A stretch of DNA of 64,000 bases from Absidia repens (Eukaryota; Mucoromycota; Mucoromycetes; Mucorales; Cunninghamellaceae). Each line of letters begins with the position of its first letter. The stretch's first letter is position 1. The translations under genes and the position numbers were made by a program. Under the pieces are notes generated by a model. That model had not been told where the DNA came from. It searched no databases and was given only the letters and a program-made list of their open reading frames with translations. The stretch covers positions 992,001 to 1,056,000 of the forward strand of contig MCGE01000006.1 in NCBI GenBank assembly GCA_002105175.1. Direction: 5' to 3'. Positions 22,561-35,500 of this stretch are shown here, piece after piece.

Positions 22561-25500
22561 GATAAGGTTCTTTGTATGAAATGGATTGAATAAAAAGGTG
22601 AATAAAAAATAAAATGAATGTAAGGGGAGCGGGCGATAATATATAATAAAAAAAACCGGCGCTGTATAAGGTCTATACGAAGAAGTTGATAGGTAAGAGA
22701 AAGAGACGAAAAAAAAAAAATCAATAGCTAAACGGGACTTCTTTTATTAAATTATTTCAATTTAAACAAGTGATTAATGTTAAAAGACCATGGCTTTCAA
22801 ACATGTATGTCAATACATTGAAGGCGTACAGAATGTGAATTACACAAATAACAAATATCCTTCTATCCAAATCTCAAGTCAATTAATATATATACAAAAA
22901 AATAAAATAAAACGAATTGTGTATTACAGTATATATATATATTCTCGCCATCGTCGAATGTAGAGTAAATCGAATCAGGTCATCTTTCTCGCTTTATACA
23001 GAAAAATGAAAAAAAGAGGCTATGACTATTACCTAAAAAATGAGGATCAGCCGGTGTCATTTTTATATTAATGCTAATTTATAAATGGCTACACGAAGCT
23101 TTATCCTTCGTTTTTACTCAAACATTGACTTTGCATAAATAAAGGGGGCGGTAAATTTTCGTTCCTGAATTTCGATGACATTTTAAACGCCGTTCGTCGA
23201 TTATGTGTGAAGTGCGATCTCAACCTACAATGGCAGTCAACGATCTGTGCTCAACTTGCGCATCATTTTTTTATCATTATTATTATTGGTATTGTTTTTA
23301 TTATTGCTACTACTATTATTTCTCATTTTATTTTATGTGACAGTCGGACAAATGCTAGCCATGTCACCATTTCACCATTTCATTAATGGTCAATTTATTG
23401 AGATCACATGCTGTCCAGAAACAGTGTAATATGGAAAAAAGAGAGGTCGTTGCTATTTCTCGGATCAATGTAACAATTGCATATGATTATGTATTATTGA
23501 CATTTAGAACTGTTAATTTATCACTATTTTGATTTATATCTTTCTTGTCAATTTTTACAGTACTTCATAGATAAGCTAAAGAGCAATGCAAAATAATACA
23601 TAGCGATGGCTAACGCACACAGTATATTTATATTTTTCATATATATTATCTATTAGCAGAAATATGAATACCTTTGAAAATAAGATATCTATGATTGCCA
23701 ACCAGTACCTAGATCATGGGCGGCGGGGCTAATAATAGTGCGTGAATTAAAGAACAAGTGTATGGTGAGACTCTCATAAAACAGTTATAATAGAGACAGT
23801 TTTAACTATATAATGGGCCAGAGTATGTTTAATAAAAAGACATATTTTATTGAAGCATATTGGTAGATACTAAAACTAAAGACGAGGAGCCCATGGCACC
23901 AAGGGATCTAATGGAGGGATCTATGAAGGAAGCATGATGTTGACAAATGTGCGATTTGAGGAATGGTCAACACTAATCTAAAAGGACAACTGTAAAATAG
24001 GGACTAATATAATATATAATACAATGCATAAGGAAGACTAAAAGAATAGGTTTTATTGAATCACAACAACAGTCCGCACTAATCTGACGTGGTGACAGTG
24101 ATAGAAACAGGATCTATTGCACAAGACATGAGAGAGACTAAAGAAGCATTTTTCATTAAAGCAAGTAAAAATAAATATATTTTTATTCAGATGCAGACAC
24201 AAACTATGGACAAGCTAACACTAAACTAAGCTAATGAAGGCTCTAAAAAGCCAACTAACGGTGCCCTCAGATCCTAGATCCAAAATGAAAGGGTTTCCCC
24301 ATGCATCTTGTAAACTCTTATCTGGAAACGCTTCTAAACTAGTCCTGACACTAACCCAAGTCCAATATAACCTCAATGAAGTTGAATGGTGACGAAAAAT
24401 AGAAGGAAAAAAAGAAAGAAAGCGAAAGAAAATAAAAACAAACTAAAATACATATTCACGTGGGCGGGATTTGAATTTATTTATTTTTTGGTTTCTCATG
24501 ATTTTTGGCAGACACAACAAAAGGAATAGCTCCCTTTTTTTGAAAACAATCTCCACCAGATAGCATCATCAATATCGTGGCTCTCTTCTCACGTCAGTAA
24601 TAATTAATATTCACCATAACTAAACCCCTCACTTTAGAATAGTTTGTGACTCACGTAGCATAGTTTATTCTCTTTGCATGTGTTGGCTTGTCTGAAGTTA
24701 TATTTATTCTACAACAAGTTATCTCTGGCCCGCAAACACTTCATTCTCATCTGCATACATCTCTGATTACCTCATCTTTAGATAGGTGTCATGGTGCTAT
24801 CATTAGACTTGATTAGTTTAGTTGTCATTGTCTCTATCTAGATTTAAATAAAGTACGTCTTTGCATTTTTGCAGTGTTATCGTCTCTCATACATTTGATT
24901 GTTCTTGTCGAATATGTATATCCACACTTCACAGTACTGTACAATGCTTGGTGTGCAGAAAAAAAAAAGGATTAGGGATGAGGCAACATTGATTAACCAT
25001 CGTGCTCTGCGATCCGTGTGTTGCAGGTACAGTTCAGTGCACTTGGCTTTGAAAAATTGGAATAATGAAATTTTTGAATGGTTTTACAAATATCCGTGGC
25101 AGATACATAAAGAAAGGATAATGGAGGACACACAAAAAAATAATCGTAAATGAGTGCATAAAAAAAATGATGATGGAAGGGCATTAAAAGGTACTTTGTC
25201 TACCCTCATTGCGTTCCTTTTTTTTTTTTTTTCTTCTTGGAGTTGACATTCCTTGACCCCTCGGCCAAAATCTACCAGCTTTAAATGCCCAAGGCGTTTA
25301 TATAAAAGCAAAAACCACACCAACCATGCGCCTTTTCCCTTTTCACCTTCAATATCATGCAACGTCTTTAAACGTTTTATTAATTTGTTGAGAATGAAGG
25401 TAGCTCCATAAATAATACTATCACCACCAAACATACACATACGCACACACATAAAATATGGATCAAATAAGGAGGAGAGAGTGATGATGGTCAAAAAAAA

Positions 25501-26108
25501 AAAAAAAGGAATTTTTATTCAACACAAATTAATAAAGCGTTCTAATACGCAACTAAAAAACAATGCAATATAATGTAACTAGGTCTAATGGAGTTGATGA
25601 TCCGTTGATCAGGAGAGAATATCCATGATCAGTCCTTTTGGATAATTTTGTCTGAATAACGATAAGATCAGCCACAATTCTAGATAGCCAAGAAGTAAAA
25701 AAAAAAAAAAGGTCAATCGCGATTCATGAGGGGTACATAACTACCCTGTCCATCATCACGTTGAACGTTTCGCTATACCGTCTTGTATTTTCGTTGGGAA
25801 ATTGTCGCTTGTCTCCATATCGTGTTTCCATCTGCTAACTATATCGTCAACTCATAATCGTTCGTTCTGTGATATCAAGGCGCATTGGCTTCCCTCCGAC
25901 CAGGTTACCGTCTATATTTGATATGGATAGTGGTGTGCTTTCTTCTAGGAACAGATGTCGAGAAAAAGGGATCAAAACGAGGATAGTAATAATAATTTGA
26001 TACTAATAACTAATTGTGGAGGGGTATAACACGAAAGTACAAAATGAATCAAAACTATATATAATATAAAATCTTTATTGTTGTGTATAAAAAAAAAAAA
26101 AAGGATGT
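22561..26108. other. Intergenic, 3.5 kb, repeat-bearing
   Basis: Contains the DUF3712 promoter side, AT-rich DNA, dispersed repeat copy 5 and, near 25490-26100, the likely 3' flank of the ArfGAP-UBA gene. Open frames here (for example 25084-25494, minus) lack codon structure or family resemblance. Confidence 0.55.
23735..24885 (-). repeat. Dispersed non-coding repeat, copy 5, with inverted right arm
   Basis: The left part shows four successive modules on the minus strand with TTTTATTGAAGC/TTTATTCAGATG near 23850, 24050, 24165 and 24185. The signature TCCAAAATGAAAGGGTTTCC is near 24278, GTCCTGACACTAA near 24340 and CACGTG at 24457-24462. A plus-strand arm at about 24770-24870 (GACTTGATTAGTTTAGTTGTC, then AAATAAAGTACGTC) mirrors the outer module. 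Matches copies 3, 7 and 8 over most of its length. Confidence 0.7.
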
Positions 26109-26728
26109 CTAGAAAAAGCTACTTTTGCTCATTGGCTGCTGTTGTTGGAAGTTGGGGAATGGATGAGGAGGTTGTGCTTGTTGTGATTGGAAAGGTTGCT
26201 GGGGTTGTTGTGAAAAATAGTTTGTAAATGCAGATGATGCAAGTGGTGATACAGATGCTGCTGATAATGGTTGTTGTTGTTGACCGATAGTTGGATTGAT
26301 GTTCGAAAATGGATTGGATGTTGTTTGTGGAATTAAAGGTTGTTGTTGGAAGGGCATGCCATTCATTTGTTGAGTATTGAAACCAACGCCAGGGCTGCTG
26401 ACATTTGCTGATGGATACATCCCTGTTGTATGTACCGTTTGTAATGAAGTGGATTGTATAGGAGCTAAATAAGTATATAAAAAAAGTGAATGTTTGAGTT
26501 CTAAACTGGTACCAGCCATGATTTCGTTTGTTCATTCAATTACCTGGTAATGTGTTTTGACCAAAAGGATCGGAGGCACTAGATATCGCAAAAGGACTTT
26601 GGGTTTGTTGGGTTGGTAGCAGTCCGTATTGTTGAGGTTGCTGTTGAGATTGTTGTTGTTGTACAGAGAAGGGTTGCTGTGGCTGTGCGGTATATTGTTG
26701 TTGTTGTAATTGGGGCTGCAAAGCATAT

Positions 26729-26760
<32 letters not shown>

Positions 26761-28146
26761 GAGTTGCTGGAGTTGTTGTTGTTGCTGTTGTTGCTGTTGT
26801 TGCTGGAGTTGTAACTGTAGCTGAGGTGATTGTTGTTGGAATTGCAAAGACATGTTAGCAGGAGAAGGATCGCTTAAATCAAGCAATTGTGAATTCCCAT
26901 TGCCTTGTTGTTGCGCCATTGATGTATTAGGTCCGTTGATGCCAGCAGCAGCGAATATAGTTCCAGATGATGTTGATGACGAGAATGATGATGTTGGCGG
27001 AAGTGAAGAGTTGGTGGTAGATTGACTTGACTTTAGCACAGTGACAGCCACATCGACGTTTCCTCCTGTACGACGCAAAGCATCACGATTGGTTGCCATA
27101 TCAGTGTATCCCATATTCCGGAGTTGAACTAATTTTTGATCGATTGTCAATGAGTGTTGTGTATCCCTTTGTTGTTGTAGCTGTTGTGATTGGGGTTGAG
27201 GTTGTTGTTGATTATTATATCGAGAGAGGATTTCCACGGCAGCACTGAGATTCCCTTGAGCTTGGCGCAAAGCAACTTGATTCTTGTAATCATCCTTGAA
27301 TCCCATTTCATGCAACTTGATCAGCGCCGCACCGTCGTTTTCGCCTATGATTACTGGTACAGAGGAGGATCGCATTGGTACATTTCGAGGCCGAGATTGC
27401 TGTTGTATACCGCTGGGAACCACTGCTAAAGAAGATGATGCCTAAAGATATACAGACATGAAATGAATACTCTTTTTTCTTCAGTGAACTTGTGTGTGGT
27501 CACGCTTTTTGATAGCACTTACCATTGTTGGCTTTTCCATGAAAGCACGCTTTTCCCATTTATTTCGAATATACTTTTCCATGGCACTATGTCGAGAGAA
27601 GATATTCAATATCATATATTATTCATATAAACAAGTTTGTCCTGCATTATACTTACTGTCCTTCGTCATCCGCCAAAGGAAGAGGATACTTGGAAGGATT
27701 AGGATTGACAATATTGTTGACCTTGATATTTCCACCACCATTTTTAATTGACTATACAGCACATGATAATAGAAAAAAATGAGTTGATGACTAACCAGAT
27801 CCATATTGCACCCAAAACTTACGTCTATTTGTTCTGCAGTCCACTGGTCCATTGAAAGGGACTTGATTCTTGAAATGTGAGTTCCCATCTTTCGATGAAT
27901 ACCGGCACACCGAACACAAAGAAAAACGCCAAGAGAATAAGATGCCCATCTAGGATCTAAAAGAGAAGAGTAGGGAGAAAGAAAAAAGATGAGTATATGA
28001 AGAAAAGTATCATCCGGGATTTTATATACAAACATACTTTTTGACCTGCAATCAGCACAATATTCGTTTCCAGGTATCTTCAACAGTTCATTAAGAATAC
28101 GTTCATGTCGTTCTTGCATGGCTTTTGTCTGACGTTTTTCCGTCAT
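26109..28146 (-). CDS. ArfGAP with two UBA domains and a Gln-rich tail (Gts1/Ucp3-like)
   Basis: Six exons (28146-28038, 27956-27823, 27751-27657, 27586-27523, 27441-26544, 26464-26109) give 551 residues. The N-terminus is an ArfGAP zinc finger: Cys30-X2-Cys33-X16-Cys50-X2-Cys53, with arginine finger Arg58 in GIHRKMGTHISR. Two UBA domains follow: ALIKLHEMGFKDDYKNQVAL (about residues 165-205) and LVQLRNMGYTDMATNRDAL (about 235-270). The remainder is Gln-rich with long poly-Gln encoded by mixed CAA/CAG, and contains NPF-type motifs (SNPFSN). ArfGAPs stimulate GTP hydrolysis on Arf during vesicle budding; UBA and NPF motifs suggest ubiquitin- and EH-domain-linked endocytic sorting. Yeast Gts1 has the same ArfGAP-UBA-polyQ plan with one UBA. 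Confidence 0.9.
26690..26830 (-). repeat. Poly-Gln-coding trinucleotide repeat
   Basis: Mixed CAA/CAG codons (TTG/CTG on +) interrupted by Leu codons, inside the ArfGAP-UBA gene. Likely length-variable between strains. Confidence 0.8.
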
Positions 28147-28329
28147 ACTGCTAGCTAGGATAAATTAGGTACGAGGAAATAAAAAAGAAAAAGAAAAAGA
28201 AAAAAAAAAAAGAGAGAGAGAGAGAGAGGAGGTCCAAAAAAAGGAAAATCTCTATTCCAGCTATTTTTCCAATGTTACACAATAAATAAAAAAAGCAAAA
28301 GGCTACAGGAGATTTTATTACGCGATCAG

Positions 28330-29378
28330 TCATAATGTTTCAAAGTAATCCAAGGAAGATGAAATCAAGGTATCTTTTTCAGAATTGGTCATTGATAATT
28401 CAATCGTAGAAGAAATTCCTTGATTTGTAATAATGACAGGTAGAGATGTGCACAGATTAAAGTGTGGGTTGAAAGTAGATACAACCATATGCAAGGAATG
28501 AGTGGAATCGGGATTTAAAAGCACTTTTGCTAATTGAATGACTGAAGCACTTGTTCCAAACCAAGCATCCCCTTTTTTTTCTCGAATGAGATGCGATTGA
28601 AACATAGCATTACCTACCCAGCTATTCTTTAATTCATCCAATTCCTTCATTCGAGTTATGATTAAATCATCGTCTTCCTCTTTTCCAAGTTCTTTTTTTA
28701 ACTTGGACCCTTTTCCTTTTTTGTCTATCGTTGTGCTGCCTTTAATTTTTGGCCAAATTACTAGTGGACTTTTTGCTGTTCCAATCACCCATGGATCAGA
28801 TGCATAAGGCGAAATTTGTAATCCTGATTGATATTCTTCAAACCAACGACGAAATCTTCGATGACAGATGGTGATATGGCCCACACCCATGATACGATCA
28901 CTTTTTAATTCAGTGGCCTTTCTTAATTGATCAACAAATATATCCACTGGTTCCACTGCTACAATCATAAATGCGTTCGATTGAATAGGTGACATGGATG
29001 TTGTCATGCCATGAATGAATCTTTGATTTCTGACGAGCCACTACTAATAAAAGTCGAGGGGATGAATATTTTCAATCTCCGGTTATCTCTGCCCTCTGCC
29101 CATACCTTGCTCTGAGGCTCTTTTTCCACTGGTGCCGTATTAGCTGCTAGAATAATTAAATCACATTTCCCTGCTTCCTGAAAGGTGGCTCCTCTCACAA
29201 TGACATTTCCACAAGATGCATCTGATAAATCAATTACTTGCGCCTGTGTGATATCCTTGCTCATATCTACCAAGAGTATTTCCTTTAAACAATAGCGATC
29301 ATCGTTGGATAATAGCCCAAATGCTACTGTTCCTCCGATAGATCCCGCACCTATAATAGCTACGCTTTCAATAGTCAT
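28330..29378 (-). CDS. Lactate/malate dehydrogenase-like protein, probably catalytically inactive
   Basis: Two exons (29378-29106, 29040-28330) give 327 residues, normal for LDH/MDH. The Rossmann fold is intact: VAIIGAGSIGGTVAFGLL, with the NAD-ribose Asp in LLVDMSKD. Homology runs to the C-terminus (KGDAWFGTSASVIQLAKVLL; SLPVIITNQGISSTIEL). The catalytic machinery is missing. The Arg loop (usually RQxEGE) reads NTAPVEKEPQSK. SNPVD reads VEPVD. The GSGxxLDSARFR helix reads GVGHITICHRRFRR, without the Asp. The GEHGDS His motif reads GTAKSP. An acidic/basic insert (KKGKGSKLKKELGKEEDDD) interrupts the C-terminal half. I infer an NAD-binding pseudoenzyme. The acceptor is a TAGTAG pair; only the second avoids an immediate stop. 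Confidence 0.8.
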
Positions 29379-30370
29379 TCACTGTTGCACCTTTTTATCA
29401 ATAATAATAAAATGGTGAAAAAAGGAAGGGAAAAAAAAAGGAACATTATTTATAATAAAATATATAAAACATTCCTAGAGATGATAAAAATAACCCCGTT
29501 TCCATGAATTTGGAGTCAAAACCCCATCCGGAATAATAACCTCTCCGGATCATTTTTCTGACCACCCAAAAGGTACCAGTAAATCAAAAGCATAGAGTCA
29601 CTTGTTTCATGTTAATGTTGACAAGCCTCGAATCATCTTTTCCCTGCACAATGTGTAACAACACAGTGTCATGAGGTGAAGGGAGGGAGCTTTCGGCATG
29701 AATATTGGCCCACAATGATTGTTTCTCTTTCTCTCGACATGGGTGCCTAAAAGGAAACGCCGCTCAGTAAGCAATATTACAGTACGACTGGAGTATAATC
29801 TGTAAGAGCGAAATAAAAGGTTATCACAATAAAATGATGCAATATATAAACCATTGCATTTTTTTTTTTTAAAGAAAAAAAAAATGAAAGCATGTATGTC
29901 AAGTTATTAAATAATAAAGTAGTCATTTTGATCATTGAGTACGGTAATAGCAAAAGTATAGAAGAAGACAATAAAATGAAACTATATTCTAGGTTATAAT
30001 TGGAAATGAAATGGCGATTCAAATTTACAACCTTTTTTGTATCAGTAAAGGAGACAGGCCACATTTTTTCAATGTCTCACGGTTTTGACCTGTCCAAAAG
30101 GTACACTCATACAAGTACACCAAATGATTTGATCATACAAAAAGACCTCTTTTTTTTAAATACTATATATAATAAAAAATAGCATGATAATAATCTTTGA
30201 TCAAAGTAGTAGGGCGTTCCAGAACAATAATCCAGGATAACTTTTTGATTTCACCCCACATTTTTTTGAAATTCCGTTCCGATCCTTGGTAATAAGAAAT
30301 CCGTTTGCGTTCCTCGTTTGTTTCGTCCTTTTATCTCTTCAACGATTCATCAAAACTTCTTTTTATCACA
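29379..30370. promoter_or_regulatory. Divergent intergenic region, LDH-like (-) and PFK-2/FBPase-2 (+)
   Basis: 992 bases shared by two starts. AT-rich with A/T runs near 29430 and 29860-29885. A GATCCTTGGTAATAAG region and a pyrimidine stretch lie just upstream of 30371. No gene and no element I can name. Confidence 0.45.
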
Positions 30371-31355
30371 ATGGCAACGAAAATGAGTTTTAGTAAGTAT
30401 TATTAGGAAATAAACACCAAAAAACCACGGAACTCACTGTCGTCATACTTATCACTGCTCCCTCTTATAGGTCCTCGCATTGCTTGCGTTGTATGTATAA
30501 TTTGTTTAAATGGAAATACGATTCTTGAGTGCTAATTCTTTTATATATATTTCTATATTTATTGCTTGTATTTTTAGATGGTGGGACTACCAGCAAGGTA
30601 ACGACAAAGTCTTCTTCCGCGGAAAGGACATATTACTCACTCTTATTACTTTTTTATAGGGGCAAAACATATATCTCACAAAAAGGTAAGTATCATTCGC
30701 TCACTCCTTGATCTATCAAGTATGTAACTAATTGATAATCCTTTTTGTATAGTTTGTCGTTACCTTACTTGGCTTGGTATCAATACAAAAGTATTCAACG
30801 TAGGAAATTGTCGGCGTGAACTCTGTGGGGCACAACAAGACCATTCATTTTTTGATCCCAACAACGTCTCTGGACAAAAGCAACGTAAAGAAGCAGCCAA
30901 TATGACTTTACAACAGATGCTGAAATGGTACGATGAAGAGGACGGGGTGGTGGGGATTTATGATGCAACCAACAGTACCTTGGAAAGGCGGAAATGGCTT
31001 CAGGACACATTGACACAACAAGACATTCAAGTGTTTTTTATTGAATCGATCTGCGAGGACGAAGCGTTGGTGGCAGCAAATATCAAGGATGTCAAGCTCA
31101 GCTCACCAGACTACAAACTCATGGATCCTGAAAAGGCAGTGTCGGATTTCCAAGCGCGGATTGCCCAGTATACGAGTCAATATCAAACCATTGTGGAACA
31201 GGATTATTCTTATATCAAACTCATCAATGTTGGAAGTCAAGTCATCGTCAACATGGTCAAAGGTTATTTGGAATCTCGTATAGTCTATTATCTTATGAAT
31301 TTGCATATTAGAGGTCGAAAAATCTATATGTCAAGAGTAAGTATACTCAACAAAA

Positions 31356-31386
<31 letters not shown>

Positions 31387-32255
31387 TTGTACTGATGACT
31401 CATGCCTTGACATTTGTTAGCACGGTGAATCTATGTTCAATTTGAAGGGATTATTGGGTGGTGACGCTGACTTATCTCCTCGTGGTCGACTATATGCTGA
31501 AATGCTTCCTGGTATTGTCAAAGAAAAATTGGGTGGAAAGGAATTGGTTGTCTGGACTTCAACTCTCAAACGTACGATTCAGACAAGTGAACATTTGCCA
31601 TATTTGAAACAACACAGAAAGGCTTTGGATGAATTGGATGCTGGTGTATGTGACGGATTGACCTATGAACAGGTTGAAGTAAGTAATTCAATATCACCGT
31701 CGTTTGATGTGTATGATGTATGACTGTACTGATTTTCCTTTTTTTTTTCTTAGGAAAAATATCCTGAAGACTTCGCTAGACGAGATGACGATAAATTCAA
31801 CTATAGATATCGTGGTGGTGAATCATACAGGGATGTTGTTCATCGATTGGAACCGATTATTATGGATTTGGAAAGACAAGAAGATATCCTGATTGTTGGT
31901 CATCAAGCAATCATCCGTTGTCTCTATGGCTATTTCATGAACTACAACCAAGAAGACTTACCCTATATCAAGATCCCTTTACACACTCTCATTGAATTGA
32001 CTCCCAAGGCTTATTATTGTGAAGAAAAGTTTTATAAAGGTACAGAAAAAAAAAATAATGATCGTCATCGTATTGACTAGGATTGCCTTTTTATTTCATA
32101 AAGCCGATATCCCGGCCGTAGATACTCATAGACCAAAACCGACCGAACGACGACCCCCCATCAACACTCAAGCAGTCCTTGGATCTGGCGGTGAAGTCCC
32201 CAGTCCTCTTCTTCCTCCTCCTTCCTCTACTCTCTCTGCCCCTTCCTCTTCATAA
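30371..32255 (+). CDS. Bifunctional 6-phosphofructo-2-kinase / fructose-2,6-bisphosphatase
   Basis: Eight exons (30371-30392, 30471-30490, 30578-30597, 30660-30685, 30753-31336, 31421-31678, 31754-32039, 32104-32255) give 455 residues. Kinase half: P-loop GLPARGKT at 17-24, then RYLTWLGINTKVFNVGNCRR, YDATNSTLERR and FFIESICED. Phosphatase half: catalytic RHGES at 224-228, TSTLKRTIQTSEHL, LDELDAGVCDGLTYE and second catalytic His in VGHQAIIRC near 360. Both sites are intact, so the enzyme should make and destroy fructose-2,6-bisphosphate, the switch between glycolysis and gluconeogenesis. The N-terminal regulatory extension is absent and the C-terminal tail is Pro/Ser-rich, possibly phosphorylated. 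The first four exons are 20-26 nt and split the P-loop. AATAAA at 32343. Confidence 0.95.
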
Positions 32256-32580
32256 AACAACCACCATCCCCCCATACCGTTTTAGATTGAATTTATTTGT
32301 TACTACCCTTTTTTATTTTTGAATGCCGTTTTGACTTTTAAAAATAAAAAATCTCACGCCAGCTTCCGATCTCCCTTTTTCTTTTATCTTTTTTTTTTGA
32401 ATAAGCTTATCTCCACACAACTGATTTATTGACACCCCCTTCCTTCCAATCCTTATTATATATCTTTCTTTATCGTTTTTTTACCACCATTTACCTTACA
32501 CCACTTGACCTTTGAACTCTTTCCCCCCGTTAGTCTTTTTTTTTTTTTTTTTTTTTTGGTCTGCCCTACAAAACACCTTC
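32256..32580. other. Spacer between PFK-2/FBPase-2 and the Zn2Cys6 gene
   Basis: 325 bases with AATAAA at 32343-32348 for the upstream gene and a T22 run (about 32537-32558) directly before the next ATG. Strongly pyrimidine-rich, typical of promoters here. Confidence 0.5.
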
Positions 32581-35500
32581 ATGTTCTCCTTTGACCAAGC
32601 GGAACCCAGGCAGCAGCAACAACCACAACCACAGCAACAGCACCAGCAGCAACAACAGCAAACTGAAAAGAATCCTGATAGTACACGACCCAAAAGACCA
32701 CGATCAAGCCTTGCCGTAAGTGGTTGCTCCAAACTCACCAAATAAAAACAAAACAAAACCACTAATGCTTTTAATTGGTGCTTGTGTAGTGCATTCGATG
32801 CCGAAAGAAAAAGGTGAAATGCGATTTTGTTCAACCTACTTGTGGACGATGTGCAACTGCCGGCTTGCCATGTAGCTATGCAACTCCTCCTCGGCGTGTA
32901 GATGGACAAGCGTTTGATCAGCTAGGGGGTCACGTTGACGAACTCAAAGAACGTATGCAAAGAATGCAGTCTGAACTGATTATGATGAAATCGAACCTAC
33001 ATCCTCTGGCTACTGGTGATTTTGCATCTGGTCCAACTATACAACGAAATCCTTATCCTTATGATAGCAGTGGGACGCGTCAATCAGCACAAACACACAT
33101 GGGTGGAGTTGGTGGTGGTGGTGACCCTTCCACAATGTTTGAAGCTCAGCATCAGCCGCAGCAAAATCAGCAACTAATCCCGCCACATCAACAACAACTG
33201 ATCTCGACAGCCCACCAACCTGTCACTTGGAAATTGTCGCTATCTCCCTCCGGTTTACGGATCGATACCAATATAGCTAGTGTGGCTGATCTTTATCGTA
33301 TCCTTCTTAATGGTATCAGTCAATTGAACATCAGTGGTGATTCTGCTACCAGTCTCTTTAGTATGGACTCCCTTCGTGGTGATCATGGTGGTGGCAAACG
33401 AAACAACAACAGCAGCTCCAATGAAGATTTTGATGACACAGCCAAAGACAAAAATGGGAGTAGTTCAAAGTCCACTCGTGCTAGTAGAGCTTGGGGGCGT
33501 TATGCGAAATATCGATCCTTTGGTAATGGAAATGGAAACGGTAGTGGCGCTTCTCAAGGTATCGGTGCTTTTAATGGCGCTGACAATGCTTTGGTATCAA
33601 CAACGTCATCATTGGGCAACAATCGCACCACAACTACAGCTACTATTGCACCTTCACCGTCATCGTCATCCACTGCCTCTTCACCAGGTCGACTATGGGA
33701 AGTGAACGAAACCGAAGCACGAATGATTCTTCAAGAAAAGCTCCCAGATGATACAATGGATCAAGAAACGCTCAACAATCTCGTGACGAATACCTACCAT
33801 TCATGTTTTTTGGCTTATCAGATTGTCGACCACAAGACTTTTGTGCAACACTATGGTGGCAACAAAAATCAATCTGGATTGGATCCTCTATTGTTCAATT
33901 CGGTCAACTCTTGGCTCTCCAAACATGGTTGTATCTATCATGGCAGGTGTCCCGAAAAAGATCCATCAACAATGGGGGAGGTATACTTCAAAAATGCTCG
34001 ACAACTCTTGAAGAAATGCTTTGATATCAGTAGTCCCAACACGATCCATGCACTCATCAACTTGTACATGTATCAACTCAGCTGTGAACGCTCCAATTTG
34101 GCCTATCTCTATATTGGACTTGCTATCAGAATGGCTCAAGACCTCAAATTCCACAAGAAAGAATTCATGCCAGCAGATCCCGTTCTCAAGGAAGCACACA
34201 AACGACTCTGGTGGACAGCATACTGGTTGGATTTATGTGCAGCGCTGGAATCCAATCGACCGACCATGGTGGACGATAAGGACTGTGATTTGGAATACCC
34301 GGTGAAACTTGACTGTGAAGATGACGAAACAGGCTATCGTATTGGATTTGCCGTCCATTCAATCAAGCTGATGAAGGTACGCAAAGATATCACAAAGCAT
34401 TTACCATCTGAGCAATCTGGTCAATCCCTCCTCTCTGCCATCTCTCGCTTGGAAAACGCTTTGACCGGTTGGTTGCAAGAACTTCCTATTGACGTTCGGC
34501 TGGAATCTGATGAACCCTTCACGACAACAGGCAGCTTCCGGGACGAGGCATGTTTGATTCTCAATATTCAATACCAAACTACATGGATTATGTTGCACAA
34601 GTTTTTTTTGCCAAAGAAAGACCAAACCTCCACACCTGTAGCTCTCTTGTCACTCAATATATGTACCAAAGCGGCCAATTTTATTACCAAAATGTTGGAT
34701 CTCTATCGCTGTCATTTACCCTGGTGTCAATTTTCATATGCCCTGGACGGTGTTATTGCAAGCGTCACTATTCATCAAGTCAATGCTTTATCTACCGAAG
34801 AAGAAGTGGCTCATTTGGCTCAACGCAACTTGATTGTCACCGCCGATATCTTACGTCAGTCACCACTTATTTATATGGAAAAGGTCAATGAAATTGTCGA
34901 CAGTATCGAAGGCTTCCTCAGGAAAAACAAATTGTCTACCAACCTACAGGACTTGCCCATGGTGAATGAAGACTCCATCAACCAACAATGTCTATCGTCA
35001 GTCTTCCATCCCGCGGATTTTGAACAACAAACTGACGTATCATCTACTCCCAACAATAGCAACAATTATTTGTCTTCGTCTGTACCATCATCATCCACCT
35101 CTTCTGTATATATACCTCAATCACATAATGTTGGTGCTGGCACAACAATGGCAACGTTTGGAACTCCCCCTTCTTCGTCTTCCATGATGGCATCATCCAC
35201 ATCATCTGTCGGTAATCTACAACAACAAAATTACAGTCCTATAGCGCTATCAACGTCTTCATTCACTCCCAGCATGAACTCTCAGTATCAACGGACCCCA
35301 AATATGTCGACGTTTACACCAGTAGCAGCAACAGCAACAACAACAATACCGTCACAATCACAGCCAACACCATCTATGAATGTACCACAACCGTCGCTAT
35401 CAACAAACAATGGAATGTTTGGAAATGATATGTTCAGCAGCCACCATCCAATGATGACATTTGGTACAAGCCCACTTGCTTCTTCGACCCCCAACTCGCT

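Noticed and set aside
25084..25494. 136-codon minus-strand frame in the 22.6-26.1 kb gap
   Set aside because: Low-complexity residues, Lys run from a poly-T, no conserved motif, no intron support.
28190..28330. Purine-rich (GA)n stretch as a structured regulatory element
   Set aside because: Simple AG/A slippage sequence in the spacer upstream of the ArfGAP gene; nothing beyond composition supports a function.
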